Source: Treponema sp.
GTDB taxonomy: Bacteria > Spirochaetota > Spirochaetia > Treponematales > Treponemataceae
DNA length: 64,000 nucleotides
Direction: 5' to 3'
Assembly (NCBI GenBank): GCA_024400955.1
Contig: JAKSLY010000002.1
Location: 54,667-118,666 of the forward strand
Positions within the stretch are counted from its first letter, which is position 1. Each line of letters starts with the position of its first letter. Shown here piece after piece: positions 16,028 through 25,327 of this stretch. Under the pieces are notes generated by a model. It worked only from the letters and a program-made list of their open reading frames with translations. It was not told the DNA's origin and did no database searches. A program made the position numbers and the translations under genes.

Positions 16028-18005
16028 AACTGCTGCCATGCGCCTTGTGGAACTCATGGTTCTCAAGGAAGACATTGATTCAGTATTAAAATACATCGGA
16101 AGCCTTGGAGCATTTCAGTTTCAGACCAGGGCAGAGGAAGGGGAAAAAGCCCAGACTCCCGAGCAGTCACTCTTTGACCGCCTTGAAAAGGCCCGTGTTT
16201 CCCTTGAACTCCCGGAACTGGATGGCCTTAAGGGTGAAGTTCAGCTGCCTGCAGAAGGTGACTACGATACAGCTGTAAAGATTATAGAAACTGCCGAAGA
16301 ACTTCATAATAGCGAGATTCAGTGCGGCGAAAATGCAAAGCATGCCCTTGCTGAATATAACGAGGCCGTGGCCTTTACGAACCTTAAGGTTTCCTATTCT
16401 GAACTTGAATCCCTTTCCTTCATGACCATTCGCGTTGGAAAGATCGATCCGTCAAAATTCGATTCCCTCAAGGAAGCTGCAGGAAACAGCGTAACCATTG
16501 TTAAGCTTGGTGAGGACGGTTCAAGGATCCTTGCTGCCTCGTCAAAGAAGGGCCGGTTCCAGATGGATGCAGTCCTCAAGGATTCGGGCTTTGTGGAAAT
16601 CGAGATTCCAAAGGACTTCATGGGAATTCCTGACGACTACCTTGCAGCCCTGAAGGACAACCTTGAAAAGCAGAATGTTCTTCTTGAAGATGCAAAAAAA
16701 TCCCGCCTTGGATATGCAGAAACCCACAGGGACATGATTTACGACCTTCTGCAGAAGTATTCCGTTGCTTCAAGCATAAGCCACATAAAGTCATCCCTTG
16801 AATCCACCGAATATGTCTACCGCATTACGGGCTGGATTCCGGCATACCTTTCCCGCGAAATGCTCAAGCACGTTGATTCCATGACGGAAAAAAGGACCAG
16901 TTTGCGCGAATACCTGCCGAGCGAAGTTCCTTCCGTTGTGTCGGGCCAGGAAAAGGTTCCGGTTCACGTTAAGCACGGAAAGGTTGTTGAAAACTTTGAG
17001 CGCATGATCTTCAGCTATGGTTCGCCATTGTATGGAACCATCGATCCGACTCCCTTTGTTGCGGTTTTCTTTACCCTTCTTTTTGGAATCATGTTTGGAG
17101 ATGCCGGCCAGGGACTTTGTTTCCTCATTGTGGGAATCCTGTGCTGCCTTAAGAAGATCAAGATTTCCGGCTGGGAAAAATTCGGCCCGGTTTTCTGCTG
17201 CATTGGCGTAAGTTCCACCATAATGGGCATCCTTACTGGTGAATTCTTTGCCAATGAAACGGTTCTGGAGCCTCTTGCCATGTGGATTACGGGTCTTTTT
17301 GGCGAAAGCCGTCCGGTGATCCTGCACATGATGCCTTCCAGCGATCCCCATTCGATCATGAACATGTTCAAGTTCTTCGGATTTACCATTGCCGTTGGAT
17401 TTGTAATCAATACATGCGGAATTTTCATCAACATGATAAACCAGTTCTCCCTGCACCGTCCGGGAAAGGCCATTTTTGGCAAGACTGGTGTCACCGGTGC
17501 CCTGTTCTTCTGGTATGTGGTTTTCTTTGGCCTCAATGTTGCATTCTTTGCCCATGTTCCTACGGTCTTTGACTATGTGTTCATCCTGGGAACATTGCTT
17601 GTGACTGCCTTTGGTGAACCTTTGGAACGCCTTGTGGAAGGTCATCGTCCCGTTATGGAAAACGGCCTTCTTTCCTGCATCATCGGTGCAGTTGTAGAAA
17701 TAATTGAAATCGTTTCGTCATACCTTTCAAACACCGTCAGCTTTGTCCGTGTAGGTGCCTTTGCCCTTGCACATGCGGTTCTCGGGTACATCATCAATTC
17801 CCTTGTGGAAATTACGCCGGGTCCTGGTGGCATTCTTGTTGCCATCGTTGGAAACGCCATTGTTGTTGTCCTTGAAGGAATGATTGTAGCAATTCAGGTT
17901 GTCAGGCTTCAGTATTACGAGTTCTTCTCAAAGTTCTTTACTGAAACCGGACGCGAGTTCAAGCCATTCAGGTTTGAATACAGGGGTGAATCAAAGAAGC
18001 AGTAG
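16020..18005 (+). CDS. atpI: V-type ATPase subunit I (membrane subunit a)
   Basis: 661 aa. The N-terminal half (to about residue 335) is the cytoplasmic coiled-coil arm; the C-terminal half has seven or eight membrane helices that form the ion half-channels. TDPTPF-like sequence IDPTPFVAVFFTLLFGIMFGD opens the membrane part, and the helix with the essential Arg lies near SNTVSFVRVGAFALAHAVL. It overlaps subunit C by 8 bp and is followed by an 82-bp gap before the ring subunit. Confidence 0.95.
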   Translation: MARTAAMRLVELMVLKEDIDSVLKYIGSLGAFQFQTRAEEGEKAQTPEQSLFDRLEKARVSLELPELDGLKGEVQLPAEGDYDTAVKIIETAEELHNSEIQCGENAKHALAEYNEAVAFTNLKVSYSELESLSFMTIRVGKIDPSKFDSLKEAAGNSVTIVKLGEDGSRILAASSKKGRFQMDAVLKDSGFVEIEIPKDFMGIPDDYLAALKDNLEKQNVLLEDAKKSRLGYAETHRDMIYDLLQKYSVASSISHIKSSLESTEYVYRITGWIPAYLSREMLKHVDSMTEKRTSLREYLPSEVPSVVSGQEKVPVHVKHGKVVENFERMIFSYGSPLYGTIDPTPFVAVFFTLLFGIMFGDAGQGLCFLIVGILCCLKKIKISGWEKFGPVFCCIGVSSTIMGILTGEFFANETVLEPLAMWITGLFGESRPVILHMMPSSDPHSIMNMFKFFGFTIAVGFVINTCGIFINMINQFSLHRPGKAIFGKTGVTGALFFWYVVFFGLNVAFFAHVPTVFDYVFILGTLLVTAFGEPLERLVEGHRPVMENGLLSCIIGAVVEIIEIVSSYLSNTVSFVRVGAFALAHAVLGYIINSLVEITPGPGGILVAIVGNAIVVVLEGMIVAIQVVRLQYYEFFSKFFTETGREFKPFRFEYRGESKKQ

Positions 18006-18087
18006 CTTTCCGTCGCCCCATAAGCATGTATATTTTTCCGGATCATTCTGCTGTTGAATTATTCGGGTAAATTAAGGAGTATATATT

Positions 18088-18396
18088 ATGAACAAGAAAT
18101 TTTTCGTTGCTTTGACAGCACTTTTGTTCTGCGGTGCAGCATGTCTTTTTGCAGAAGAAGCTCAGGCAGCCCAGGCTGCTGCCAGTTCTGGTGCAATTAA
18201 ATATATTGCAGCTGCTCTTGCTGTAGGTATTGCATGTATCGGTGGTGGATCTGCTGTAGGCAAGATCGGTTCTGCTGCAATGGGTGCCATGGCAGAAAAT
18301 GCAGAACTTTCAGGCAAGGCCCTTCCATTCGTAGGTCTTGCAGAAGGTATCTGTCTCTGGGGCTTCCTTGTAGCTCTTTTCATCATCATCATGTAA
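18088..18396 (+). CDS. atpK: V-type ATPase ring subunit K (proteolipid)
   Basis: 102 aa from ATG 18088 with AAGGAG before it. It has an N-terminal signal-like segment (about 1-22, FAEEAQA), then a single helical hairpin: a Gly-rich helix IACIGGGSAVGKIGSAAMG and a second helix with the ion-carrying glutamate E86 in VGLAEGICLW. So it is a two-helix ring subunit, not the four-helix form known from Enterococcus. Gln before and Ser/Thr after the glutamate, common sodium ligands, are absent (A85, G87). The strong ribosome site fits the high copy number needed for the ring. Confidence 0.93.
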   Translation: MNKKFFVALTALLFCGAACLFAEEAQAAQAAASSGAIKYIAAALAVGIACIGGGSAVGKIGSAAMGAMAENAELSGKALPFVGLAEGICLWGFLVALFIIIM

Positions 18397-18418
18397 AAAA
18401 TCCTCTAGACGTCCTCTT

Positions 18419-18754
18419 ATGGATTATTACGTAATTGCGGAACGTGAAATTGTCCTGGGCTTTTCCCTTGCCGGGGTAAAGGGTCAGGCGGTTTCCAGCA
18501 GAAGAGATGCACTTGAAGCTTTCATGGTTCAAACCGGGCAGACCTCCGGTTTGCGCTCAAGTGTGGAAACTGACAGGCCAAAGGTTCTCATCTTGACGGA
18601 AGACGTGTCGGACATGATTTCCAGTGAAGTCATGGATTGGCAGATGAAGGGAAAGGCCCCCCTCATTGTGGAAATTCCGGGACTTGGCGGTCATATTAAA
18701 GGCAGAAAGACTCTTACTGATTCCATTCGCGAAGCAGTGGGAATCAATGTTTAG
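18419..18754 (+). CDS. atpF: V-type ATPase subunit F
   Basis: 111 aa. Starts MDYYVIAEREIVLGFSLAGV and has the ILTEDVSDMI and LIVEIPG segments of subunit F (NtpG), a Rossmann-like central-stalk protein that works with subunit D. It lies 22 bp after the K gene and 16 bp before the E gene in the same direction. Confidence 0.92.
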   Translation: MDYYVIAEREIVLGFSLAGVKGQAVSSRRDALEAFMVQTGQTSGLRSSVETDRPKVLILTEDVSDMISSEVMDWQMKGKAPLIVEIPGLGGHIKGRKTLTDSIREAVGINV

Positions 18755-18770
18755 AATTTAGGATTATATT

Positions 18771-19400
18771 ATGGAAGAATTACGTTCAACAGAAGTTCTT
18801 GATAAAGAAATTCATGATGACAGCATCAGACGCGCAGAGAAAATACTTTCAAAGGCAGAAGAGAGTGCAAAAGCAATCCTGTCTGAAGTTGAGTCGAGGA
18901 TAGATGCCGCTGAAAAGGAGGCACAGGCTGCTTCCGATTCGAGAATTGCTTTGTTCAAAAAAAATGTTGAAGCATCCCTTCCACTTGAAAAGCAGCGTTT
19001 CCTTGTTTCTTTCATCAATGATTCCATTGTGGAAGCCCTTGGAAATTACATTGCGTCCCTTGATGAAGCAAGGAAAAATGCAGTGATAGAAAAACTCGTT
19101 CTTGGTGCAAGGAATGTAACCGGCTCAAGAAAGGTTAGCGCTGCTACTGTTGGAGCCATGGGCAAGTCCGGTGCAGAAAAGATCCTTAAGTCGGTCTTTG
19201 GCAGCGATTTTACCGGGATTGAATCAGGGGATTCCCTTGGTGCTGGTTCTGACAGCCCCCTTAATTATGGAATTATCCTTAAGACGGAAGATGGCAAGGT
19301 TATGTGCCGTCTTACCCTTGAAGAAAAAATAAATGAATTGCTCGGCCAGAAACGCGAGCAGCTTGCTCTTTCTCTTTTTGGCGGGAGGTTGCCTGAATGA
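18771..19400 (+). CDS. atpE: V-type ATPase subunit E
   Basis: 209 aa. The first half is a long charged helix ([20 protein letters not shown]) and the second half a small globular domain ending [18 protein letters not shown]. It forms the peripheral stalk with the small coiled-coil subunit. It overlaps subunit A by 4 bp. Confidence 0.9.
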   Translation: MEELRSTEVLDKEIHDDSIRRAEKILSKAEESAKAILSEVESRIDAAEKEAQAASDSRIALFKKNVEASLPLEKQRFLVSFINDSIVEALGNYIASLDEARKNAVIEKLVLGARNVTGSRKVSAATVGAMGKSGAEKILKSVFGSDFTGIESGDSLGAGSDSPLNYGIILKTEDGKVMCRLTLEEKINELLGQKREQLALSLFGGRLPE

Positions 19401-21160
19401 TTACAGGTAGGATAACACGTATCTCCGGACCTATCGTTTATGCAGAAGGTCTTGAAAAATGTGGTCTTTATGATGTTGTAGACGTTGGTGACAATTGCCT
19501 TATTGGCGAAATCATCCGTCAGAATGAAGGAAAAGCCACAATTCAGGTTTATGAAGACGTAAGCGGAATGCACATCGGTGAAAAGGTTGTTTCCAGCGAG
19601 CGTCCACTTTCAGTAAAGCTTGGGCCTGGTCTTGTAGGTACCATTTACGATGGAATTCAGCGTCCATTGAAGGAAATGTTCGAGGAAAAGGGTGCATTCC
19701 TTTATCCTGGCCAGAGAACTTCCCCAATTGATTCTGAAAGGAAATGGGCATTCAATGCCACTGCAAAGGAAGGGGATGCAATAGCCCCGGGTGCAGTTCT
19801 TGGTACGGTTCAGGAAACAGGATCAATTCTTCACAAGATAATGGTTCCTCCATACGTAAAGGGAAAGGTTCTTAAGACTTTTGCCGGCAATGGGGAATAC
19901 ACCGTTGATGAAGTCATCGGTACCACGGAATTGGGAGAAGAACTCAAGCTTAGCCATTACTGGCCTCTCAGAAATCCACGTCCTTTTGCCCAGAAGCTTG
20001 AGGTAAACCAGCCTCTTGTTACAGGCCAGCGCGTAATTGACGTATTTTTTCCTCTTTCGAAGGGAGGTACGGCTGCAATTCCTGGCGGCTTTGGAACAGG
20101 AAAGACAATGACCCAGCATGCCGTTGCAAAATGGTGTGATGCTGATCTTATCGTATACATTGGTTGTGGTGAACGCGGAAACGAGATGACGGATGTTCTT
20201 ACGGAATTCCCGACCCTTATCGACCCGCGCACCGGCCGTTCCCTCATGGAGCGAACGATTCTTATTGCAAATACCTCCAACATGCCGGTTGCAGCACGCG
20301 AAGTTTCCCTCTATTCGGGAATTACCCTTGCTGAATATTACCGCGACATGGGAATGCACGTTGCAATCATGGCAGACAGTACGTCCCGATGGGCAGAAGC
20401 CCTGCGTGAACTTTCGGGCCGCATGGAAGAAATGCCTGCAGAAGAAGGTTATCCTGCATATCTTCCAACTCGCCTTGCAGAATTCTATGAACGTGCAGGT
20501 CGCGTAAATGCCCTTTGCGGCAAGGAAGGTTCCGTTTCCGTTATTGGTGCCGTAAGCCCTGCCGGTGGTGACTTTTCCGAGCCTGTTACCCAGCACACAA
20601 AGCGATTCATCCGCTGCTTCTGGGCCCTTGACCGTGAGCTTGCCAACGCACGCCATTATCCAGCCATCGGTTGGATTGATTCATATTCTGAATATGCTTC
20701 TGAAATCAAGGAGTGGTGGGATAAATTTGACCCCATGTGGGCTTCCGTGCGCATAAATGCCCTGGATCTTCTCAAGAAGGAACAGAGGCTCCAGCAGATT
20801 GTGCGCCTTATTGGTGCAGATGCCCTGCCGGAAAGCGACAGGCTTGTCCTCATCGTGTGTGAAATGATAAAGAACGGATTTCTTCAGCAGAATGCCTTTG
20901 ATACCATCGACGCATATTCAGTTCCGGAAAAGCAGCTGGACATCCTTCTGCTCATCATGGATTTTTATGCAAAGGCTCTTGTTGTGGTAAAGCAGGGTTG
21001 TCCCCTGTCAAAGATTTCGGAACTTCCAGTGCGAAGTGAAATCATCCGTGCAAAACTCACTGTTGCAAACGACAAGCTGGAACAGCTTAAGGCCATCAGG
21101 ACCCATCTTGATGACCAGATGAAGGAACTCGAACTTATGTACCGCAAGGAAGGTATCTGA
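19397..21160 (+). CDS. atpA: V-type ATPase catalytic subunit A
   Basis: 587 aa, the full family length with the non-homologous insertion region before the nucleotide site. The P-loop is [11 protein letters not shown] (about residue 232); the catalytic Glu follows in [33 protein letters not shown] is the conserved arginine-finger-facing segment. Hydrolyses or makes ATP in the soluble head, driving or driven by ion flow through I and K. It overlaps E by 4 bp and B by 1 bp. Confidence 0.98.
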   Translation: MITGRITRISGPIVYAEGLEKCGLYDVVDVGDNCLIGEIIRQNEGKATIQVYEDVSGMHIGEKVVSSERPLSVKLGPGLVGTIYDGIQRPLKEMFEEKGAFLYPGQRTSPIDSERKWAFNATAKEGDAIAPGAVLGTVQETGSILHKIMVPPYVKGKVLKTFAGNGEYTVDEVIGTTELGEELKLSHYWPLRNPRPFAQKLEVNQPLVTGQRVIDVFFPLSKGGTAAIPGGFGTGKTMTQHAVAKWCDADLIVYIGCGERGNEMTDVLTEFPTLIDPRTGRSLMERTILIANTSNMPVAAREVSLYSGITLAEYYRDMGMHVAIMADSTSRWAEALRELSGRMEEMPAEEGYPAYLPTRLAEFYERAGRVNALCGKEGSVSVIGAVSPAGGDFSEPVTQHTKRFIRCFWALDRELANARHYPAIGWIDSYSEYASEIKEWWDKFDPMWASVRINALDLLKKEQRLQQIVRLIGADALPESDRLVLIVCEMIKNGFLQQNAFDTIDAYSVPEKQLDILLLIMDFYAKALVVVKQGCPLSKISELPVRSEIIRAKLTVANDKLEQLKAIRTHLDDQMKELELMYRKEGI

Positions 21161-22545
21161 TGAAAGGAATTGAATATTCAGGACTTGCTTCTGTAGACGG
21201 ACCTATTGTAGTCGTAAAGCGCAGTGAAAATTCGTCTTTTGATGAAGTTGTATATGTTCGCGACAAGAATGGCGAAAAGCGCACCGGAAGAATCATCGAC
21301 CTTAGTGAAGAATATGCCGTAGTCCAGATTTTTGGTTCAACAACTGGACTTGACCTTGAAAGCACCACTGTGGAATTCCTTGAGGAACCTATGGAGCTCC
21401 GCGTTGGAAAGGGTCTTTTGGGACGTATCTTCAATGGTCTTGGAAAACCTGTGGATGGATATCCGGAAATCATCAGCGACAGGAAGATAAATGTAAACGG
21501 CTATCCGTTGAATCCTTATGCCCGCGTCTATCCGAGGGACTTCATCCAGACTGGAATTTCTTCCATCGACGGAATGAACACCCTTATCCGCGGCCAGAAG
21601 CTTCCGATTTTCAGCGGCAACGGTCTTCCGCACAACAAGCTGGCAGCCCAGATCATCCGCCAGGCAAAGCTTAAGGGCAGCGACGAAAACTTTGTAATGG
21701 TTTTTGCCGGCATGGGCATCAAGTATGACGTTTCCCAGTTCTTCAAACATACCTTCGAGGAATCTGGCGTTCTTTCTAAGGTAGTAATGTTCCAGTCACT
21801 GGCGGATGCACCTTCAATCGAGCGCATCATCACTCCACGTTGTGCCCTTACTGCAGCAGAGTACCTTGCCTATGAATGCAACATGCATGTTCTTGTCGTA
21901 ATGACTGACATGACCAACTACTGCGAGGCCCTCCGTGAAATCTCCACGACACGAGGAGAAGTTCCGGGACGCAAGGGCTATCCAGGATACCTTTATTCCA
22001 ATCTTGCTGAACTTTACGAGCGTGCAGGAAAAATCCAGGGGTCAACGGGTTCAATCACCCAGATTCCTATTCTTTCCATGCCAAATGACGATATCTCCCA
22101 TCCTATCCCGGACCTTACTGGGTACATTACGGAAGGGCAGATCGTTCTTGACCGCGAAATGAGCCAGAAGGGAATGTATCCTCCTGTTGCAGGACTTCCG
22201 TCACTGTCTCGCCTCATGAAGGACGGTATTGGTGACGGCATGACCCGTGAGGACCATGCACCGGTTTCAAGCCAGCTTTTTGCAGCCTACAGCAAGGTTA
22301 AGGCCATCAGGAACCTGGCATCCATCATTGGTGAAGATGAACTTGGCGAGCTTGACCAGAAGTACCTGAAGTTTGGTGCAGAAATGGAAGCAAAATTCTT
22401 TACCCAGGGTGAATACGAAGACCGTAGTATAGAAGAAACTCTTGACATCGGCTGGAAGCTTCTTTCCATTCTTCCAAGGGAAGAGCTCTACCGCATCAAG
22501 GATGAATTCATTGACAAATATCTGCCGAAGGAAGTAAATGGCTAA
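21160..22545 (+). CDS. atpB: V-type ATPase subunit B
   Basis: 461 aa. Related to subunit A but without a P-loop lysine: the equivalent site reads [16 protein letters not shown], as in other B subunits, which bind nucleotide at the non-catalytic face and donate the arginine finger. ATG overlaps the stop of subunit A by one base (TGATG) and the gene overlaps subunit D by 8 bp. Confidence 0.98.
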   Translation: MKGIEYSGLASVDGPIVVVKRSENSSFDEVVYVRDKNGEKRTGRIIDLSEEYAVVQIFGSTTGLDLESTTVEFLEEPMELRVGKGLLGRIFNGLGKPVDGYPEIISDRKINVNGYPLNPYARVYPRDFIQTGISSIDGMNTLIRGQKLPIFSGNGLPHNKLAAQIIRQAKLKGSDENFVMVFAGMGIKYDVSQFFKHTFEESGVLSKVVMFQSLADAPSIERIITPRCALTAAEYLAYECNMHVLVVMTDMTNYCEALREISTTRGEVPGRKGYPGYLYSNLAELYERAGKIQGSTGSITQIPILSMPNDDISHPIPDLTGYITEGQIVLDREMSQKGMYPPVAGLPSLSRLMKDGIGDGMTREDHAPVSSQLFAAYSKVKAIRNLASIIGEDELGELDQKYLKFGAEMEAKFFTQGEYEDRSIEETLDIGWKLLSILPREELYRIKDEFIDKYLPKEVNG

Positions 22546-23158
22546 ACTAAACGTTGCACCTACAAAGTCCAATCTCCTCGCCATAAAGGAACAGCTTGCG
22601 ATTTCAACTGAAGGCTACGACCTGCTTGAACAAAAGCGCGAGATTCTCGTAATGGAACTCATGCGCATTGTGGAAAAGGTAAAGAAGCTTGAGGAAGAGA
22701 TCGACGGCTGCGTGGCAAAGGCATATCCGGCCCTTATGGAAATGCTCATGGAAACCGGCGGTGAAAAGGTAGAACGCATTGCCCGCGGAATCGACTATGA
22801 CTTCAGCATTACTGGAAAACCTGTTTCCGTGGCTGGCATGTCCTTTACTTCCCTTGACGTGGTTCTTCCAAAGAGGCAGCTTTTTACCTCTTTCCTTGAT
22901 TCCTCTCCACAGACTGACCAGGTCATGACTCAGTTCTTTGAGCTTCTTTCACTTCTTACCAAGATGGCCGGCATCAGGACCATTGCCTGGCGACTTGCCC
23001 TTGAGGTAAAGAAGACGCAGCGCCGTGTAAACGCCCTGGACAAGATGGTGATTCCCCAGGATACGGAAACCGTCAAGTACATCGAAAGCGTTCTGGAAGA
23101 GCGTGAGCGCGACAACGTTTTTGTAATGAAATCCCTCAAGAAGAGGCAGGGTAACTAG
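22538..23158 (+). CDS. atpD: V-type ATPase subunit D
   Basis: 206 aa. Starts [19 protein letters not shown] and is a long antiparallel coiled coil, the central rotor shaft of the V/A-type enzyme (analogous to gamma). [13 protein letters not shown] near residue 165 is the conserved C-terminal helix signature. It is the last gene of the operon; a terminator follows after a few bases. Confidence 0.95.
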   Translation: MAKLNVAPTKSNLLAIKEQLAISTEGYDLLEQKREILVMELMRIVEKVKKLEEEIDGCVAKAYPALMEMLMETGGEKVERIARGIDYDFSITGKPVSVAGMSFTSLDVVLPKRQLFTSFLDSSPQTDQVMTQFFELLSLLTKMAGIRTIAWRLALEVKKTQRRVNALDKMVIPQDTETVKYIESVLEERERDNVFVMKSLKKRQGN

Positions 23159-23164
23159 TTGCAT

Positions 23165-23188
23165 GGGGCTAAAAAGGCCCCTTTTTTT
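23165..23188 (+). terminator. Intrinsic terminator of the V-ATPase operon
   Basis: GGGGC (23165-23169) pairs with GCCCC (23177-23181), followed by seven T at 23182-23188. Confidence 0.85.
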
Positions 23189-23249
23189 ATTGAATTTTAC
23201 GCTTTTTAATAATTTTTTTTGAATTTCGTTTTTTTTCCATTTTTTGACT

Positions 23250-23255
23250 TATAAT
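23250..23255 (+). promoter_or_regulatory. -10 hexamer seven bases before the response regulator start
   Basis: A perfect TATAAT at 23250-23255 ends seven bases before ATG 23263. No good -35 is seen, only T-rich DNA, and there is no Shine-Dalgarno. If used, transcription starts at or within a base of the ATG. Confidence 0.45.
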
Positions 23256-23262
23256 TTATTGC

Positions 23263-23940
23263 ATGAGAGTTTTGCTCATTGAAGAAGATGTACACAAGTC
23301 TCAGACCATAAGTCAGGTATTGACGCGTCATCTGTATGGTGTGGATACTGTTTTCACCGGTACAGAGGGAATAAAATACGCCCAGGATGGAATTTACGAT
23401 GTTGTCGTCCTTGGTGCCGTTCTTCCGGACACTGATGCCCTTGACTTTGTGCGCCGTCTTCGGGGAAATGGAAATTTTGTGCCTGTGATGGTGGTCTCGG
23501 AAGTGGATGACAAGAGCCGTTTTGCAGTTCTCCTTAACGAGGGTGCTGATGACTGCTGCGTCATGCCTTTTGACTCTTCCGAATTCAGTGCACGAATAAA
23601 CGCCCTTTCCCGCAGAAAGTCCGATTTCAAGGATGACACCATGACTGTTGGCGACTTCTGCCTTGACAAGACAAGCTGCGAGGTGCGCAATACGGAAGGG
23701 CAGAGGATCAAGATTTCCCTCAAGGAACTTCTGATCTTAACCCTGCTTTTTGAATCCCCTGCAAAGATAATAAAGAAGGAAAACATCATTGAAAAGATCT
23801 GGGGCGGAAACAGCGATGCCGAATACAACAATGTTGAAGTCTACATTTCCTTCATAAGAAAAAAAATGGAGCAGCTTGGCGTGCATGCAAGAATCAGGAC
23901 TGCACGCGGCATAGGCTACTCCCTTGAAGAATCTGTCTAG
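23263..23940 (+). CDS. OmpR-type response regulator without the phosphoacceptor Asp
   Basis: 225 aa: receiver domain (about 1-115) and OmpR/PhoB-type winged helix (about 130-225, ending RTARGIGYSLEE). In the receiver the usual Asp after strand 3 is Gly (G51 in YDVVVLGAVLPD) and the conserved Lys before PF is Met (M101 in CVMPFD); the acidic pocket (E8, D9) and S79 remain. Ordinary phosphorylation is therefore unlikely, as in atypical regulators such as HP1043 or ChxR. It stands alone, with no histidine kinase next to it. DNA targets are unknown. It lies between the ATPase terminator and a divergent or convergent outer-membrane gene. Confidence 0.9.
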   Translation: MRVLLIEEDVHKSQTISQVLTRHLYGVDTVFTGTEGIKYAQDGIYDVVVLGAVLPDTDALDFVRRLRGNGNFVPVMVVSEVDDKSRFAVLLNEGADDCCVMPFDSSEFSARINALSRRKSDFKDDTMTVGDFCLDKTSCEVRNTEGQRIKISLKELLILTLLFESPAKIIKKENIIEKIWGGNSDAEYNNVEVYISFIRKKMEQLGVHARIRTARGIGYSLEESV

Positions 23941-23970
23941 GGCTTTCCGGCCCTGAATTAATCCTGAATG

Positions 23971-25221
23971 CTAGAATCTCGTCTTGAAGCCGAAGTTGAC
24001 CCCGTAGAATTTTTCCGCATGCTTATGAAGTTCCGAGAAATTCACCGTTGCAGAGGCAATGAGTTCCCCGCCTGAAACCATTATCTTTGTATAGGGGGCA
24101 AGAATCACCTTCATGTTTGCATGCTCAATGTTTCCGGGTGTTGCATTCACAAAGGCAGTTATCATGTGGGCTCCTGCAGTAAGCTTTGTGGTCTTTACGT
24201 ACAGGTGGTCAGAGAAGACGTCAAGGTCAAATCCGTATACGCTTTCAGTTTCCGGTGCATATTTTGTAACTGAAGACAGGTAAAGCATGTTCTGGGCGCT
24301 TTCAGTTGGAAAGTTGAAGATGGAAAGTGCCGTCGTAAAGTATTGGGTGTTGACTCTTGGTTCAGCAAGAAGGTAGATGTCGTTCCAGCTTATGTCCCTG
24401 TTTTCCGATGTGTGTCCCTTGATGAACACAACCTTTTCAAGTCCAACCTGGGAAAAGAAGGAAACCCTGTTTGTGTTTCCTAAAAGCACAGAAGCGGCTC
24501 CATGTCCGTTAAGGGCTGTCATTGTCTTGTCGATTTCTTCCCCACCCAGTGTGCGGTCTTCAAGGGGAACTGAAAATCCTCCCATTACATCGATGACTGC
24601 CTGTGAAAAGAGGCTTGCAAACCTTACGTCCAGGTTGGCCGTGTCAAAGTTGTGGCTGGAATTGTCCTGGGCCACCGTGTCCTTGAAAAGGGAAACCTTG
24701 ATGACATTGTCCTCCAGGGTGTGGATTGTATATGCTGCTCCCCATACATAAGACGGGTAAACTGAATTTCCTTCTATTCCATGGAAGCTTTCCGTCAGCT
24801 TAGAGTTGATTGGTGAGATTCCAAACTGCCTCTGGAGGAATATGTCGGATCCGGCAGGTTCAAAATTGCCCCTGTATGCCGAAAGATAGTGTGTTGCCGA
24901 TGAAAGGGGGAATACATATGTAGCGGAGATTTCTTCTATTCTGAACTTTGCATTGGAATTGTCTTCCGAAACGCTGAAAACGTCTTCCCTGAAGATGTCG
25001 CGGGCATTAACGTAAAATTCCCCACGGATGAAGAAATTTCCGTCAAATTCCAGCTGGCCCGAAAAAAAAGCCTCCGATCCAAGCTCCGGGCTCCAGGTTT
25101 TTGAGGTCTGCTTGTTCTGGACTTCTGCCAGAAATCCAGTATAACCGCTGAAAAATGGACTTGCCGACAAAGCTGATGCAAAAAGGACTGCCAGGGCTGA
25201 TTTTGTAAGAATGCGTTTCAC
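23971..25221 (-). CDS. Probable outer-membrane beta-barrel protein
   Basis: 416 aa from GTG 25221, preceded on the minus strand by GGAGGAAATA; a GTG at 25233 would overlap that ribosome site. There is a signal peptide (KRILTKSALAVLFASALSA). The rest alternates polar and hydrophobic residues with many aromatic ends, and the protein finishes in Phe (NFGFKTRF), as outer-membrane barrels often do. I do not recognise a family. It is convergent with the response regulator and divergent from cheA. Confidence 0.65.
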   Translation of the reverse strand: MKRILTKSALAVLFASALSASPFFSGYTGFLAEVQNKQTSKTWSPELGSEAFFSGQLEFDGNFFIRGEFYVNARDIFREDVFSVSEDNSNAKFRIEEISATYVFPLSSATHYLSAYRGNFEPAGSDIFLQRQFGISPINSKLTESFHGIEGNSVYPSYVWGAAYTIHTLEDNVIKVSLFKDTVAQDNSSHNFDTANLDVRFASLFSQAVIDVMGGFSVPLEDRTLGGEEIDKTMTALNGHGAASVLLGNTNRVSFFSQVGLEKVVFIKGHTSENRDISWNDIYLLAEPRVNTQYFTTALSIFNFPTESAQNMLYLSSVTKYAPETESVYGFDLDVFSDHLYVKTTKLTAGAHMITAFVNATPGNIEHANMKVILAPYTKIMVSGGELIASATVNFSELHKHAEKFYGVNFGFKTRF

Positions 25222-25292
25222 TATTTCCTCCACAATTTCACCCTATGATTATCGGAATTCTAAAAGAATTCTTAAAAAAAAAACGGGTAAAC

Positions 25293-25320
25293 TTGACTTC
25301 TGCAAATTTCCGATTAGAAT
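25293..25320 (+). promoter_or_regulatory. Predicted cheA promoter close to the start codon
   Basis: TTGACT (25293-25298), 16-base spacer, TAGAAT (25315-25320); the ATG of cheA begins seven bases later with no Shine-Dalgarno. The same stretch partly resembles a sigma-28 flagellar promoter (TAAA at 25288 and TCCGATTA at 25309), but that spacing is two bases too long. Confidence 0.45.
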
Positions 25321-25327
25321 ATATAGT

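Noticed and set aside
16791..17645. 284-codon minus-strand frame inside atpI
   Set aside because: Antisense to conserved membrane subunit I; composition is not protein-like.
18040..18087. Internal promoter before atpK
   Set aside because: TTGAAT and TATATT are present but 20 bases apart, which is too far for a standard promoter.
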